Source of the DNA: Clostridia bacterium
Lineage (GTDB): Bacteria > Bacillota > Clostridia > Oscillospirales > RGIG8002
DNA length: 64,000 nucleotides
Assembly: GCA_017620395.1 (NCBI GenBank)
Contig: JAFZQJ010000026.1
Location: 124,001 to 188,000, forward strand
Direction: 5' to 3'
Translations under genes and position numbers: made by a program
In this document: positions 8,906 to 17,551 of the stretch, piece by piece
How positions within the stretch are numbered: the first letter of the stretch is position 1
Layout of the letters: each line of letters opens with the position of its first letter
Notes under the pieces: model-generated
Told to the model about the DNA's origin: nothing
The model's database searches: none
The model's input: only the letters and a program-made list of their open reading frames with translations

Positions 8906-9706
8906 TCAGTCGTTTGCGTTTTTTTGTTTGAATGCAAGTTTTACGGATACGAGTACCGCGAAGACTGCGATGAGCAGACAGGCGAAATCAAAGCCGGAAA
9001 CGGCTTCAAAGAACGAAACGTTTTTATCGGTGACCGCTTCCGCAACCGCCGGAATGACGGTCATGCAGGAAAACAGCGCCGCGGGCAGCGAAAGCCCGAC
9101 GACCACCGCGGTCGATGCCGTAAAGCCCTTTGCGGTCGATTTGAAGAAATAGAGCAGGAACATCACCGTGCTTGCCGTCATCAGCACGTGGTAATAGTGG
9201 GCGGATATATTCGCGACGCGCGTGTATCCGAGAAACTCGTACGCGAGCTTGACGAGCAGCCAGATCAGCGGGATCAGCGCAAGCAGCAGCGAGAGTTTGT
9301 ATTTGAAGTCGAAGCCGGTGAATATCTGACACGCAAAGATGACTATTACTATCGCCGAAATGAATTCGAACACTCCGAGCAGCAGTGCGAACGCGTCAAA
9401 CGGCGTGTCGGAGAGGACGTTTTCCAGCACCTTTTGCACTGCGTCGAAGCCGAAAGCGATTGCGGCGGCAAAAAGCACTGCGCCCGACGCTTTCGGGGCG
9501 ACCGTTTCGCCGCCGTTATCCTTGCGCGTAAGTATCATAACGACGACTGCGAATACTATCGCGAGTATCGAAATCAGCGCCGCAAAGGTGAATTTCTGTC
9601 CTCCGAGCATCACGTGCGGAAATGAATCGTCACTCAGCGAGAGCAGGCGTAGAACAGTTCCGGCAACGCAGAAGACGGGCGTTGCTATGACGAGGGATTT
9701 TCTCAT
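8906..9706 (-). CDS. Unknown polytopic membrane protein
   Basis: A 266-residue hydrophobic protein with about eight predicted membrane segments, near residues 5-24, 39-60, 75-95, 105-130, 138-160, 170-190, 195-225 and 235-258. I do not recognise the family and see no catalytic or ATP-binding motif. GGAGG stands 6 nt before the ATG. It lies 40 nt after citrate synthase and 18 nt before the GH20 gene, all on the same strand, so co-transcription is likely. A role in uptake or sensing of the GH20 substrate is possible but has no sequence support. Confidence 0.75.
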   Translation of the reverse strand: MRKSLVIATPVFCVAGTVLRLLSLSDDSFPHVMLGGQKFTFAALISILAIVFAVVVMILTRKDNGGETVAPKASGAVLFAAAIAFGFDAVQKVLENVLSDTPFDAFALLLGVFEFISAIVIVIFACQIFTGFDFKYKLSLLLALIPLIWLLVKLAYEFLGYTRVANISAHYYHVLMTASTVMFLLYFFKSTAKGFTASTAVVVGLSLPAALFSCMTVIPAVAEAVTDKNVSFFEAVSGFDFACLLIAVFAVLVSVKLAFKQKNAND

Positions 9707-9746
9707 ATTGTTTCCTCCGATTTGAGCCGCGTGCGCGGCGGATGCG

Positions 9747-11120
9747 TTATCCTCTTTCCGAGAGGGGGGTGTAAGGGGCTTTTTTCAGTACTGACATATA
9801 CGCCGGACGGATTATTCTGTTGGAGACGGTTATCTCTTCGATGCGGTGGGCGCACCAGCCGGCGATACGCGCCGTTGCAAATATCGGCGTGAAGAGTTCG
9901 CGCGGCAGGTTGAGCATCGTATAGACAAAGCCGCTGTACATATCGACGTTGGCGCATATGGGTTTGTCGTTCTGCTTGACCTCGGCGAAGGCCGTAGGCG
10001 CGAGGCGTTCGACGGATTCGATGAGCTTGAACTCGTCGAGCATATCCTTCTTCTCCGCGAGGGAGGAGGCGTACTTCTTGAGCAGCACGGCTCTCGGGTC
10101 GGAGAGGGTGTATACGGCGTGTCCCATTCCGTAGATGAGGCCGCTGCCGTCGCCCTTTTCGTGGCGCAGGATTCCTTTAAGATACTCGAGCACCTCTTCG
10201 TCGTCTTTCCAGTCGGAGACACCGGACTTGATATAGTCCATCATCTCCGTGATCTTGAGGTTCGCGCCGCCGTGCTTGAAGCCCTTGAGCGCGCCGACCG
10301 CCGCGGAAATCGCGGAGTACGTGTCGGTTCCGGAGGAGGAGAGCACTCTGCAGGCGAAGGTGGAATTGTTGCCGCCGCCGTGCTCGGCGTGAAGCATCAG
10401 GCAGACGTCGAGCAGCGTCGCTTCTTCCTCGGAGAAGTGCATATCGGGGCGCAGGAAGGTCAGCAGGCATTCCGCGGTGGAGAGGTTCTTCGGTATCGGG
10501 TGCAGATACATGCTCTGGTTGTCGTAATGCCTGCGTTTGGACTGGTAGGCGTATGAAACGATCGTAGGCACCCTCGCGATTATTTCGATCGACTGACGGA
10601 GCAGCGTTTCAAGGTTGACGTCGTCGGGGTTCGGGCAGTAGGAGTATAGGTTGAGTATCGCGCTTTCCAGCTTGTTCATTATATTGCGGCTGGGGGTCTT
10701 GATAAGCACGTCCTCGATGAAGCCGTGCGGAAGCTCGCGGCACTCGTCTATCGCCGCGCGGAAATCGTCGAGCTGCTTCTGTGTGGGCAGGGAGCCCATC
10801 AGCAGGAGGTATTCCGTCTCCTCGAAGCCGAAACGGTCGTCGGCTCTCGCGCCCGCGACGAGTTCATTGACGTCGATGCCGCGGTATATGAGCTTGCCTT
10901 CCTCGGGAACTTTCTCGTTTTCGTTTATGACGTAGCCGTGGACGTTGCAGATGTTCGTCACGCCGGCGACGACGCCGGAACCGTCGCTGTTGCGGAGTCC
11001 GCGCTTGATGCGGTAGTTGTCGCGTGCGTAGCGTTCAACGTCGATGTTGTTATATTTGTCGTGTTCGCCGCATAGAGTCTCTATGTAGTCGTCCGACAGC
11101 AGGGGTTTTCTTTCTGCCAT
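9747..11120 (-). CDS. gltA: Citrate synthase
   Basis: A 457-residue type of citrate synthase that condenses acetyl-CoA and oxaloacetate. Active-site features are visible: the HAEHGGGNNSTF motif (His244/His247), KHGGAN (around His283) and GMGHAVYTLSDPRA further on. The family is often about 370-440 residues; the extra length here is mostly an N-terminal helical region. An ATG 12 codons upstream also exists, but AAGGAGCGACCCTT directly before the ATG at 11120 decides the start. The gene has its own promoter and a palindrome over the predicted transcription start. No other TCA genes are nearby. In clostridia the enzyme commonly feeds glutamate synthesis; that role is inferred here. Confidence 0.95.
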   Translation of the reverse strand: MAERKPLLSDDYIETLCGEHDKYNNIDVERYARDNYRIKRGLRNSDGSGVVAGVTNICNVHGYVINENEKVPEEGKLIYRGIDVNELVAGARADDRFGFEETEYLLLMGSLPTQKQLDDFRAAIDECRELPHGFIEDVLIKTPSRNIMNKLESAILNLYSYCPNPDDVNLETLLRQSIEIIARVPTIVSYAYQSKRRHYDNQSMYLHPIPKNLSTAECLLTFLRPDMHFSEEEATLLDVCLMLHAEHGGGNNSTFACRVLSSSGTDTYSAISAAVGALKGFKHGGANLKITEMMDYIKSGVSDWKDDEEVLEYLKGILRHEKGDGSGLIYGMGHAVYTLSDPRAVLLKKYASSLAEKKDMLDEFKLIESVERLAPTAFAEVKQNDKPICANVDMYSGFVYTMLNLPRELFTPIFATARIAGWCAHRIEEITVSNRIIRPAYMSVLKKAPYTPLSERG

Positions 11121-11138
11121 AAGGGTCGCTCCTTGTGC

Positions 11139-11154
11139 GTGTATGATTATACAC
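11139..11154. promoter_or_regulatory. Palindrome at the citrate synthase transcription start, candidate operator
   Basis: A 16-bp inverted repeat, GTGTAT-GATT-ATACAC, with perfect 6-bp arms lies just downstream of the -10 hexamer, over the expected +1 on the minus strand. Position and symmetry fit a repressor operator. The arms also contain a second TATAAT-like sequence on the minus strand (11146-11151), which weakens the case. Confidence 0.5.
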
Positions 11155-11158
11155 ATTT

Positions 11159-11187
11159 ATTCTACTACTTATTATCGCAACAGTCAA
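11159..11187 (-). promoter_or_regulatory. Sigma-A-type promoter of citrate synthase
   Basis: On the minus strand TTGACT (11182-11187) and TAGAAT (11159-11164) are 17 bp apart. The predicted start lies about 30 nt before the citrate synthase ATG. Confidence 0.75.
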
Positions 11188-11230
11188 CAAAAAATTACCA
11201 CGGAAATCCGTTTTTTGAAAGGAAAAAGCA

Positions 11231-12226
11231 ATGAAAAGGATACTCGCCGTCTGTTTCTGTTACGCCGCGGTGCTGTTCGCGGTGCCGTTTTTCGTTTCGC
11301 GGCCGGGCGCCGCGTCCGCGGAGAAGGGGGAAGCCGCTTCGCCGCCTGCGTGGGGAGACACACTGAAGGTCTATAACCATAAAACGGACAAGGTCATGTT
11401 GCTTGACGCCTTCGACTACGTCGTCGGAGTCGTCGCTGCTGAGGTGCCCGCGACCTACGAGCCGGAGGCGCTGAAGGCGAACGCCGTCGCCGCGTATACC
11501 TACGCGATACGCAAGAAGGAGTACACCGAGGCGCACCCCGGTTACGCCGAAAACGAGCACAAAGGCGCTCACGTCTGCACGAACTACGCCCACTGCAAGA
11601 GCTGGAAAAGCGAGGAAGAGCAGCGCGAGATGTGGGGGAGCAAATACGATGAATACCGCGCTCGCGTCGAGGACGCAGTCCGCGCCGTCTACGGCGAAAC
11701 GCTGCTGTACGAAGGCGAACCCGCGCTGACGGTATTCTATTCGATATCGGCGGGCTCAACGGCGGCGTGCAGGGACGTCTGGGGCAACGACGTGCCGTAT
11801 CTGCAGAGTGTAGACAGCAGTTGGGACGAAAACGAAAAGGGTTTTTTGTCGACCGTAACGCTTTCCGACGCGGAGGTGAAGGAGAAGCTCGCGGACTGCG
11901 CGCTTCCCGACGCGCCGGAAGAGTGGCTGACCGTGACCGACCGCGCGGAAAGCGGCTACGTCCGCGCCGTAACGGCGGGGGATAAGACCTTCACCGGCGG
12001 CGAAATACGCAAGCTGTTCTCGCTGCGCTCGAATTGCTTCGAGATCGCGCACGCGGACGGAGCTTTCACTTTCACCGTCAAGGGCTACGGCCACGGAGTC
12101 GGCATGAGTCAGACCGGTTCGCAGGCGATGGCGCTCGCGGGCAGCGGCTACCGCGATATACTTTATCACTACTATCCGGGCACGGTGATCGCCGAGCGAT
12201 ACGAGCCCGCCGAAAAAGCGGAATAA
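11231..12226 (+). CDS. spoIID: Stage II sporulation protein D (SpoIID) lytic transglycosylase
   Basis: A 331-residue SpoIID/LytB-domain protein. An N-terminal membrane anchor (about 4-23) is followed by the SpoIID domain. The catalytic Glu is in AAEVPATYEPEALKA (Glu71). A Cys/His cluster HVCTNYAHCKSW (Cys115, Cys122) matches the zinc site known in clostridial SpoIID, and KGYGHGVGMSQ is the conserved C-terminal motif. SpoIID cleaves denuded glycan strands with SpoIIP and SpoIIM during engulfment of the forespore; neither partner is in the window. GAAAGGAAA precedes the ATG. No clear sigma-E promoter is visible in the 110-bp divergent gap. It supports, but does not prove, a sporulating ancestry. 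Confidence 0.9.
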   Translation: MKRILAVCFCYAAVLFAVPFFVSRPGAASAEKGEAASPPAWGDTLKVYNHKTDKVMLLDAFDYVVGVVAAEVPATYEPEALKANAVAAYTYAIRKKEYTEAHPGYAENEHKGAHVCTNYAHCKSWKSEEEQREMWGSKYDEYRARVEDAVRAVYGETLLYEGEPALTVFYSISAGSTAACRDVWGNDVPYLQSVDSSWDENEKGFLSTVTLSDAEVKEKLADCALPDAPEEWLTVTDRAESGYVRAVTAGDKTFTGGEIRKLFSLRSNCFEIAHADGAFTFTVKGYGHGVGMSQTGSQAMALAGSGYRDILYHYYPGTVIAERYEPAEKAE

Positions 12227-12242
12227 TTATTTGCATTTTCTA

Positions 12243-12271
12243 TTGAAATACGCGGCGAAAAATAGTATCAT
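12243..12271 (+). promoter_or_regulatory. Sigma-A-type promoter of purB
   Basis: TTGAAA (12243-12248), a 17-bp spacer and TATCAT (12266-12271) lie in the short gap after spoIID. The predicted leader is about 37 nt. Confidence 0.65.
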
Positions 12272-12314
12272 ATAGTAGTTGAGAAAAACCCTTGAACGCG
12301 AAAGGGGAATGAAA

Positions 12315-13748
12315 ATGCACGAGTATTACGAAAGCCCGCTCTGCAAGCGCTACGCGGGGAAGGAAATGAAGCGCGTCTTTTCCGACGACGTTAAGTTCGC
12401 GACGTGGCGAAAGCTCTGGATCGCGCTCGCGGAGAGCGAAAAGGAGCTCGGACTGCCGATAACCGACGCGCAGATCGCCGAGTTGAAGGCGCATATTGAC
12501 GATATCGACTACGACTTCGCCGCCGCCAAGGAGAAGGAAGTCCGCCACGACGTTATGGCGCACGTCCACACCTACGGAGAGAAATGCCCGAACGCAAAGG
12601 GGATAATCCACCTCGGCGCGACGTCCTGCTACGTCTGCGACAACGCCGACGTTATCATTCAGCGGCAGGCGATGCTGCTGATAAAGCGCGAACTGCTCGC
12701 GGCGATAAGAGCGGTAGCGGAGTTCGCGGAGAAGTACAAGGGCGTTCCGACGCTCGCGTATACGCATTTTCAGGCTGCTCAGCCGACCACCGTCGGCAAG
12801 CGCGCGACGCTCTGGCTGCAGGATCTGCTGATGGATCTCGCGCAGGTGGACTTCGCTGTAATGAATATGAAGCTGCTCGGCTGCAAGGGTACCACCGGAA
12901 CCGCGGCGAGCTTCCTCGAGCTGTTCGACGGCGACGCTGCGAAGGTAGAGGAGCTCGAGAAGCGCATCGTCGCGAAGCTCGGCTTCGACTCCGCGTACGC
13001 CGTCAGCGGCCAGACCTATACGCGCAAGGCGGATTTCGCGCTGCTTTCGGTGCTTTCCGGCATCGCGCAGAGCGCGCATAAGTTCTCTAACGATATCCGC
13101 CTGCTTTCGCATCTGAAAGAGGTGGACGAGCCGTTCGAGAAGGGGCAGGTCGGCTCCTCCGCGATGGCGTACAAGCGCAACCCGATGCGCAGCGAACGCA
13201 TCGCTTCGCTTGCGCGTTACTGCATCTGCGATCTGACCAACCCCGCGATAAACGCCGCTTCGCAATGGCTCGAGCGCACGCTCGACGACTCCGCGAACCG
13301 ACGCATCGCGATACCGGAAGCGTTCCTGTGCGTCGACGCGATCCTCGCGCTGTATATCAACGTCGTTTCCGGTTTGAAGGTCTATCCGAAGATGATGGAA
13401 AAGCACCTCAAAGAGGAACTGCCGTTTATGGCGACAGAAAACATACTTATGTACTGCGTTTCCCGCAAGGGAGGAGACCGCCAGCGGCTTCACGAGGCGA
13501 TACGCCTTCACTCCGTCGCCGCGGCGGAGCAGGTCAAGCTGAACGGCGGCGAAAACGACCTGCTCGAGCGCATCCTCGCGGACGCGACCTTCGGGCTGAC
13601 GCGCGAAGAGCTTGACGGAATCCTCGACGCGGGCGGTTTCACCGGTCTCGCCGAGAAGCAGACGGAGGATTTCCTCGCGGGTCCCGTCAAGGCGGCGCTG
13701 GACGCGAACGCGGGTTTCGAAGCGGTCGACGTCGAGATAAACGTGTGA
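12315..13748 (+). CDS. purB: Adenylosuccinate lyase
   Basis: A 477-residue lyase of the fumarase/aspartase superfamily that acts twice in purine synthesis, releasing fumarate from SAICAR and from adenylosuccinate. The superfamily signature GSSAMAYKRNPMRSE lies near residue 280, and the N-terminal YESPLCKRYAGKEM is typical of PurB. Upstream in-frame starts at 12279 and 12309 exist; the ATG at 12315 is chosen because AAAGGGG is 7 nt upstream. It stands alone, with its own promoter and a terminator directly after the stop, away from other pur genes. Confidence 0.95.
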   Translation: MHEYYESPLCKRYAGKEMKRVFSDDVKFATWRKLWIALAESEKELGLPITDAQIAELKAHIDDIDYDFAAAKEKEVRHDVMAHVHTYGEKCPNAKGIIHLGATSCYVCDNADVIIQRQAMLLIKRELLAAIRAVAEFAEKYKGVPTLAYTHFQAAQPTTVGKRATLWLQDLLMDLAQVDFAVMNMKLLGCKGTTGTAASFLELFDGDAAKVEELEKRIVAKLGFDSAYAVSGQTYTRKADFALLSVLSGIAQSAHKFSNDIRLLSHLKEVDEPFEKGQVGSSAMAYKRNPMRSERIASLARYCICDLTNPAINAASQWLERTLDDSANRRIAIPEAFLCVDAILALYINVVSGLKVYPKMMEKHLKEELPFMATENILMYCVSRKGGDRQRLHEAIRLHSVAAAEQVKLNGGENDLLERILADATFGLTREELDGILDAGGFTGLAEKQTEDFLAGPVKAALDANAGFEAVDVEINV

Positions 13749-13768
13749 CGCTGTACGAATAAAAAAAC

Positions 13769-13798
13769 AACGGCTTGAAGCTATTGCTTCAAGCCGTT
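13769..13798. terminator. Bidirectional intrinsic terminator after purB
   Basis: A perfect 13-bp stem (13769-13781 with 13786-13798) has a TATT tetraloop. It is flanked by a run of A on the left and T on the right, so it can end both purB and the convergent solute-binding gene. Confidence 0.92.
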
Positions 13799-13813
13799 TT
13801 CTTATTCTGCAAT

Positions 13814-15220
13814 TCAGTTGCTGCTGTTTGAAATGCCTTCGATAACGAGGTCGATCTGCTTTGAATACATCTCGCGGACCGAGAGCCACGAGCGGTTGTT
13901 CTCGACCGAGTCGAGGATGAAATCCCAGGTGTCCGATAACTCGACAAAGGTGTATTTGTTCTCATAATAGCGCGGCTTGCGCATTCGCAGGAACTGCTCG
14001 GTCGACCAGTTGTTCAGCTCGCACTGCGCGTTAGTGGAAACGGTGTCGAGCTCGGGAGTCTGCTTGTAAAAGTTGAAGATCTCAATAAACGCCAGCGCGG
14101 CTTCCGTATCCTTCGCGCCTATCGGTATTGCGTGCCCGGAAAGCGCGTAGTCCTGTCTCGGGCCGAGGTCGAGACGGGAGTTCGTCGGCGCGGGCACGAA
14201 GTCGATCGTTCCGCTCAGATTCATCTCCGCAAAGGGCGCGGACATCGAAAGCCAGTTGCCGTACCAGAGCATCGCGAGCTTTCCCGAGGCGAAGTAGGGG
14301 AGCGCCTTGTCCTGCTTGCAGGTCACTCGCGAAACGTTGATCTGTTCGTTGAGGTAGGAGATCGCGTCCGTCACGGCGTCGCTGCCGACCGTGTTTACGT
14401 ATCCGTCGCCGGACTTGACCGAGAGCTGCGCGTCGAACATCGCGAATACCTGCCGCATCCACGTGTGGTCGTAGCCGAAGCCGTAGAGCTGCACGGCGCC
14501 GTCCTGCCTGACGGTCAGCCGCTTGCATATGCTGTCGAACTTATCGAGCGTCCATTCGCCTTTATCGTAGAGCTCTATCGGATCCTCGACGCCGCGTTCC
14601 GAGAATATGTTCTTGTTATACCAAATGAAGTAGTTGGAATTGAACTCGGGCGCGATGAGTATCTGCCCGTTGTACCTGACCGTGTCAAGGAAGGGCTTCA
14701 GGTCGATCCAGTTGCGGCTGTCCCAGTCTATCAGACCGGTAAGGTCGGTAAAAAGTCCCTGGCGCATAATGCCGGCAACGTCGCCGTCGCGGACTTTGTA
14801 CAGATCGGGCGCGTTTTCCGCGAGGACCATAGACTGCAGCTTCGTTCCGCATTCGGCGTAGGGCGCCGTAATGAATTTTACCTGCGGGCCGCCGTATTTT
14901 CGCAGGTAGCTGACCATATGTATCGAGTCGGGCGTATCCGCGTCCCAGTGGCTGAGCAGGGAAACGGTGCGACCGGTCATTTCATACTGCGGCGTGACAT
15001 ATGGCGTGCCGTCTTCGTCGACGAAGGTTTCGACCTCGCCGAGATCGAGTTCGGTCAAACCGGGCTGGTAGCTCATATCGATACCGTCGCCGCTCGAAGC
15101 CGCTGAAGAGTCTGTCGGCAGATTCGGCTTGGCGGGCGTACGGGAACAAGCCGCGCACGCGCATAACGCGCATAGAGCGACCAGAAGGGCGGGTATTCGT
15201 TTTTTTACCGTGTTTGTCAT
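13814..15220 (-). CDS. Extracellular solute-binding lipoprotein, ABC type, orphan
   Basis: A 468-residue protein with a lipoprotein signal peptide: KKR, a hydrophobic stretch, then LCAC with Cys22 as the probable lipidated residue. A Ser/Ala/Gly-rich linker follows, then a type-1 (carbohydrate-class) extracellular solute-binding fold, with features such as YNKNIFSERG and LAMLWYGNW. Such proteins deliver sugars or oligosaccharides to ABC permeases, but no permease or ATPase gene is adjacent. The ATG at 15220 follows GAAAGGCGGC; a GTG five codons earlier is less likely. Transcription probably ends at the 13769 terminator. The ligand is unknown. Confidence 0.85.
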   Translation of the reverse strand: MTNTVKKRIPALLVALCALCACAACSRTPAKPNLPTDSSAASSGDGIDMSYQPGLTELDLGEVETFVDEDGTPYVTPQYEMTGRTVSLLSHWDADTPDSIHMVSYLRKYGGPQVKFITAPYAECGTKLQSMVLAENAPDLYKVRDGDVAGIMRQGLFTDLTGLIDWDSRNWIDLKPFLDTVRYNGQILIAPEFNSNYFIWYNKNIFSERGVEDPIELYDKGEWTLDKFDSICKRLTVRQDGAVQLYGFGYDHTWMRQVFAMFDAQLSVKSGDGYVNTVGSDAVTDAISYLNEQINVSRVTCKQDKALPYFASGKLAMLWYGNWLSMSAPFAEMNLSGTIDFVPAPTNSRLDLGPRQDYALSGHAIPIGAKDTEAALAFIEIFNFYKQTPELDTVSTNAQCELNNWSTEQFLRMRKPRYYENKYTFVELSDTWDFILDSVENNRSWLSVREMYSKQIDLVIEGISNSSN

Positions 15221-15259
15221 TTTGCCGCCTTTCACGGAAATCGTTCCGCAAACTAAATC

Positions 15260-15265
15260 ATTATA
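15260..15265 (-). promoter_or_regulatory. Possible -10 box of the solute-binding gene
   Basis: TATAAT on the minus strand lies 40 nt before the ATG. No good -35 hexamer is present at 16-18 bp, so an activator or a different promoter may be used. Confidence 0.35.
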
Positions 15266-15301
15266 ATTTTATACGTAAACCGCAATATTTTCTTGTCGGT
15301 G

Positions 15302-15330
15302 GGTGATATTTTTACCGTTCGGTGATATTT
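15302..15330. repeat. Two 10-bp direct repeats in the divergent intergenic region
   Basis: GGTGATATTT occurs at 15302-15311 and again at 15321-15330, 19 bp start to start. The copies lie between the divergent solute-binding gene and gdpP. The spacing is near two helical turns, so they could bind one regulator side by side. The rest of this 313-nt gap (15236-15549) is AT-rich and holds the elements listed separately; no further gene is seen. Confidence 0.5.
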
Positions 15331-15402
15331 GTTTCGTGAAATGTTTGTTAAAATTGATAGGCCGGTTCGACTGACTGCGGTGAGGGTTGTGAAAAGAAAA
15401 CG

Positions 15403-15418
15403 AAAATATTGATATTTT
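15403..15418. promoter_or_regulatory. AT-rich palindrome upstream of the gdpP promoter
   Basis: AAAATAT-TG-ATATTTT is a perfect inverted repeat ending 20 bp before the -35 hexamer of the gdpP promoter. It may be an activator site or an UP-like element. AT-rich palindromes also occur by chance. Confidence 0.4.
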
Positions 15419-15438
15419 TATATTTGTGAAAATAACTA

Positions 15439-15467
15439 TTGTAAATCTTCGCCGTATTTGTTATAAT
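15439..15467 (+). promoter_or_regulatory. Sigma-A-type promoter of the gdpP operon
   Basis: TTGTAA (15439-15444), a 17-bp spacer and TATAAT (15462-15467) give a leader of about 75 nt. Confidence 0.8.
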
Positions 15468-15502
15468 CATACTATCAGTAATTATGGGTTACTATGAAGA
15501 AT

Positions 15503-15535
15503 TGTACCCGAAATGTACCCGGCGCCGCGCGCCGG
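15503..15535 (+). promoter_or_regulatory. Structured gdpP leader: tandem repeat and GC hairpin before the ribosome site
   Basis: TGTACCCG occurs twice (15503-15510, 15514-15521). A 7-bp GC-only stem (15519-15525 with 15529-15535, loop CGC) begins in the second copy and ends just before the GAGGTGA ribosome site. It could modulate translation. It does not look like a known riboswitch. Confidence 0.45.
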
Positions 15536-15549
15536 TATGAGGTGATTAT

Positions 15550-17529
15550 TTGAAAAACAAACTGTTCAGATTTCTGAATACGGACTTGATTTTCCAGCTT
15601 TGCGTATACACCGCGATATGCGTCGTGTGCTATATTTTCATGGGCTTCACGAAGCTGTTCTTCATCGTGCTCGGGATCGTGCTTTTCGGGCTGCTTGTGC
15701 AGATGCTTCGCAAGTGGGCTATCTCGCGCAACGTCGTCTCGAAGCTGAAGAGCCTTGTCCGTACGCTCGAGACCGCGGAGAGCGGATCCGATTCGATGTT
15801 CCCGATGCCGACCGTCATAGTCGGAAAAAACGGGAATATCGCGTGGTACAACGAGCTTTTCTTTGCATACGTACTGGGCGGAGCGGACGCGATGGATTCG
15901 CCGTTCTCCGCGATAACGGGCGAGCTTGACTACCGTGCGCTCGGAGTCGACACCGGCGCGGGCGAATGCTGCTTCGACGGCAGGTATTACATGGTTTACG
16001 CCGCGGGCAACAACAGCCGCAGCGAAAAGATGCGCGCCTATTACTTCTCCGATATAACCGAGCTGAAGGAGACCGCCATCGAATACGAACTGAGCAGACC
16101 CGCGGTCGCGCACATCTCCTTCGACAGCTACAACGAGCTGATGAAGAGCGTCAAGGACAGCGAAAAGACGATACTCGCCGGCCGCATGGAGCTCATCGTC
16201 CACGAGGGGCTCGAGAAGTACGGCGGCGCGATGCTGAAGACCGCGCCCGATCACTACGTGCTTGTTTTCGAGCAGCGGCACATTCCGGAAATGAAAGAAG
16301 CAAAGTTTGACCTGCTCGACAAGACGAGGGAGCTTTCCGGCGGTGAAAACTCGCTGTCGACCATCTCCATCGGCATCGGCTACGGAGGCGACGGCTTCGC
16401 CGCCTGCGACGAAATGGCGGTGGAAGCGCTGGATATGGCTCTCGGCAGAGGCGGCGATCAGGCGGCGCTCCGCAACGCCGACGGCTTCGAGTTCTACGGA
16501 GGCAAGTCCCGCGGAGTCGAGAAGCTGACGAAGGTCAAGACGCGCGTCATCGCCACCGAAATACAGGGCGTTATTTCAGACTCCGACAACTGTCTGATTA
16601 TGGGACATAAGTACTCGGATTACGACGCCATAGGCTCGGCGATCGGAATGTACCGCGCCTGCATAAACACGGGTAAGCAGGCTCACATCGTCGTAGACAA
16701 GAACTCCACGCTCGCGGGTGACATGATCGAAGCGTACGGAGAAATGAGCGAATACAGACACGTCTTTGTCGCTCCGGATAAGGCGGCCGACCTGATAACT
16801 CAGAATACGCTGCTGATAGTCGTTGACGCGCACCTTATCGAGCATATAGAATCGAAGCGCATTTACGACGCCTGCGAAAAGGTCATAGTCATCGACCACC
16901 ACCGCAAGGGAGTCGACTACATCGACAGAGCCGCGGTTTTCTGCCACGAGCCGTTCGCGTCGTCTGCCAGTGAAATAGTCACCGAGCTCGTGCAGTATAT
17001 GAACAACGTCCAGCTTATAAAGACCGACGCCGAAGCGCTGCTGACCGGCATAATGCTCGACACCAAAAAGTTCTCCGTCCGTACCGGCGTGCGCACCTTC
17101 GACGCGGCTGCGTACCTGAAAAAGTGCGGCGCCGACTCCGCCGAGGCGCAGAAATACTTTGCCAAGGATATGCGCGAGTATAAGTTCATGTACGAGGTCA
17201 TCTCGAACGCGAGGGAATACAAGGGCTGCGCGATCGCGGTCTGCCGAGGTAAACGCGCCGCCGAATACAAGGTCATGGCGGTGCAGGCGACAGACGAGCT
17301 GCTGAACATAAACGAATTCAAGGCCTCGTTCCTCGTCTACGAGGAAAGCTACGGAGTCAGCGTATCCGCCCGTTCGATGGGCGCGATAAACGTTCAGGTC
17401 ATAATGGAAAAGCTCGGCGGCGGCGGCCATCACACTATGGCGGGCGCGCAGTTCGAGAACGCTTCGGTGGACGAGATCTACGAGCGGCTCTGCGACGCCA
17501 TCGACGAGTATATGAAGGTCAACAAGTAG
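15550..17529 (+). CDS. gdpP: Cyclic-di-AMP phosphodiesterase GdpP
   Basis: A 659-residue GdpP-type protein, close to the usual length. Two membrane helices (about 12-30 and 34-52) are followed by a PAS-like region (about 65-140) and a degenerate GGDEF domain (about 170-300). A DHH phosphoesterase domain then carries HKYSDYD at 353-359 and DHH at 449-451, and a DHHA1 end has the GGGGHH-type motif ([11 protein letters not shown]). It hydrolyses c-di-AMP to pApA and so affects osmotic and wall homeostasis. The start is TTG with GAGGTGA upstream. It leads the classic gdpP-rplI-dnaB order of Bacillota, with rplI 22 nt downstream. Confidence 0.96.
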   Translation: MKNKLFRFLNTDLIFQLCVYTAICVVCYIFMGFTKLFFIVLGIVLFGLLVQMLRKWAISRNVVSKLKSLVRTLETAESGSDSMFPMPTVIVGKNGNIAWYNELFFAYVLGGADAMDSPFSAITGELDYRALGVDTGAGECCFDGRYYMVYAAGNNSRSEKMRAYYFSDITELKETAIEYELSRPAVAHISFDSYNELMKSVKDSEKTILAGRMELIVHEGLEKYGGAMLKTAPDHYVLVFEQRHIPEMKEAKFDLLDKTRELSGGENSLSTISIGIGYGGDGFAACDEMAVEALDMALGRGGDQAALRNADGFEFYGGKSRGVEKLTKVKTRVIATEIQGVISDSDNCLIMGHKYSDYDAIGSAIGMYRACINTGKQAHIVVDKNSTLAGDMIEAYGEMSEYRHVFVAPDKAADLITQNTLLIVVDAHLIEHIESKRIYDACEKVIVIDHHRKGVDYIDRAAVFCHEPFASSASEIVTELVQYMNNVQLIKTDAEALLTGIMLDTKKFSVRTGVRTFDAAAYLKKCGADSAEAQKYFAKDMREYKFMYEVISNAREYKGCAIAVCRGKRAAEYKVMAVQATDELLNINEFKASFLVYEESYGVSVSARSMGAINVQVIMEKLGGGGHHTMAGAQFENASVDEIYERLCDAIDEYMKVNK

Positions 17530-17551
17530 TTTTAAGAAAGGGAGACGCGCT

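Noticed and set aside
15468-15549. Possible c-di-AMP riboswitch before gdpP
   Set aside because: The leader is about 75 nt, too short for the ydaO fold, and lacks its conserved motifs.
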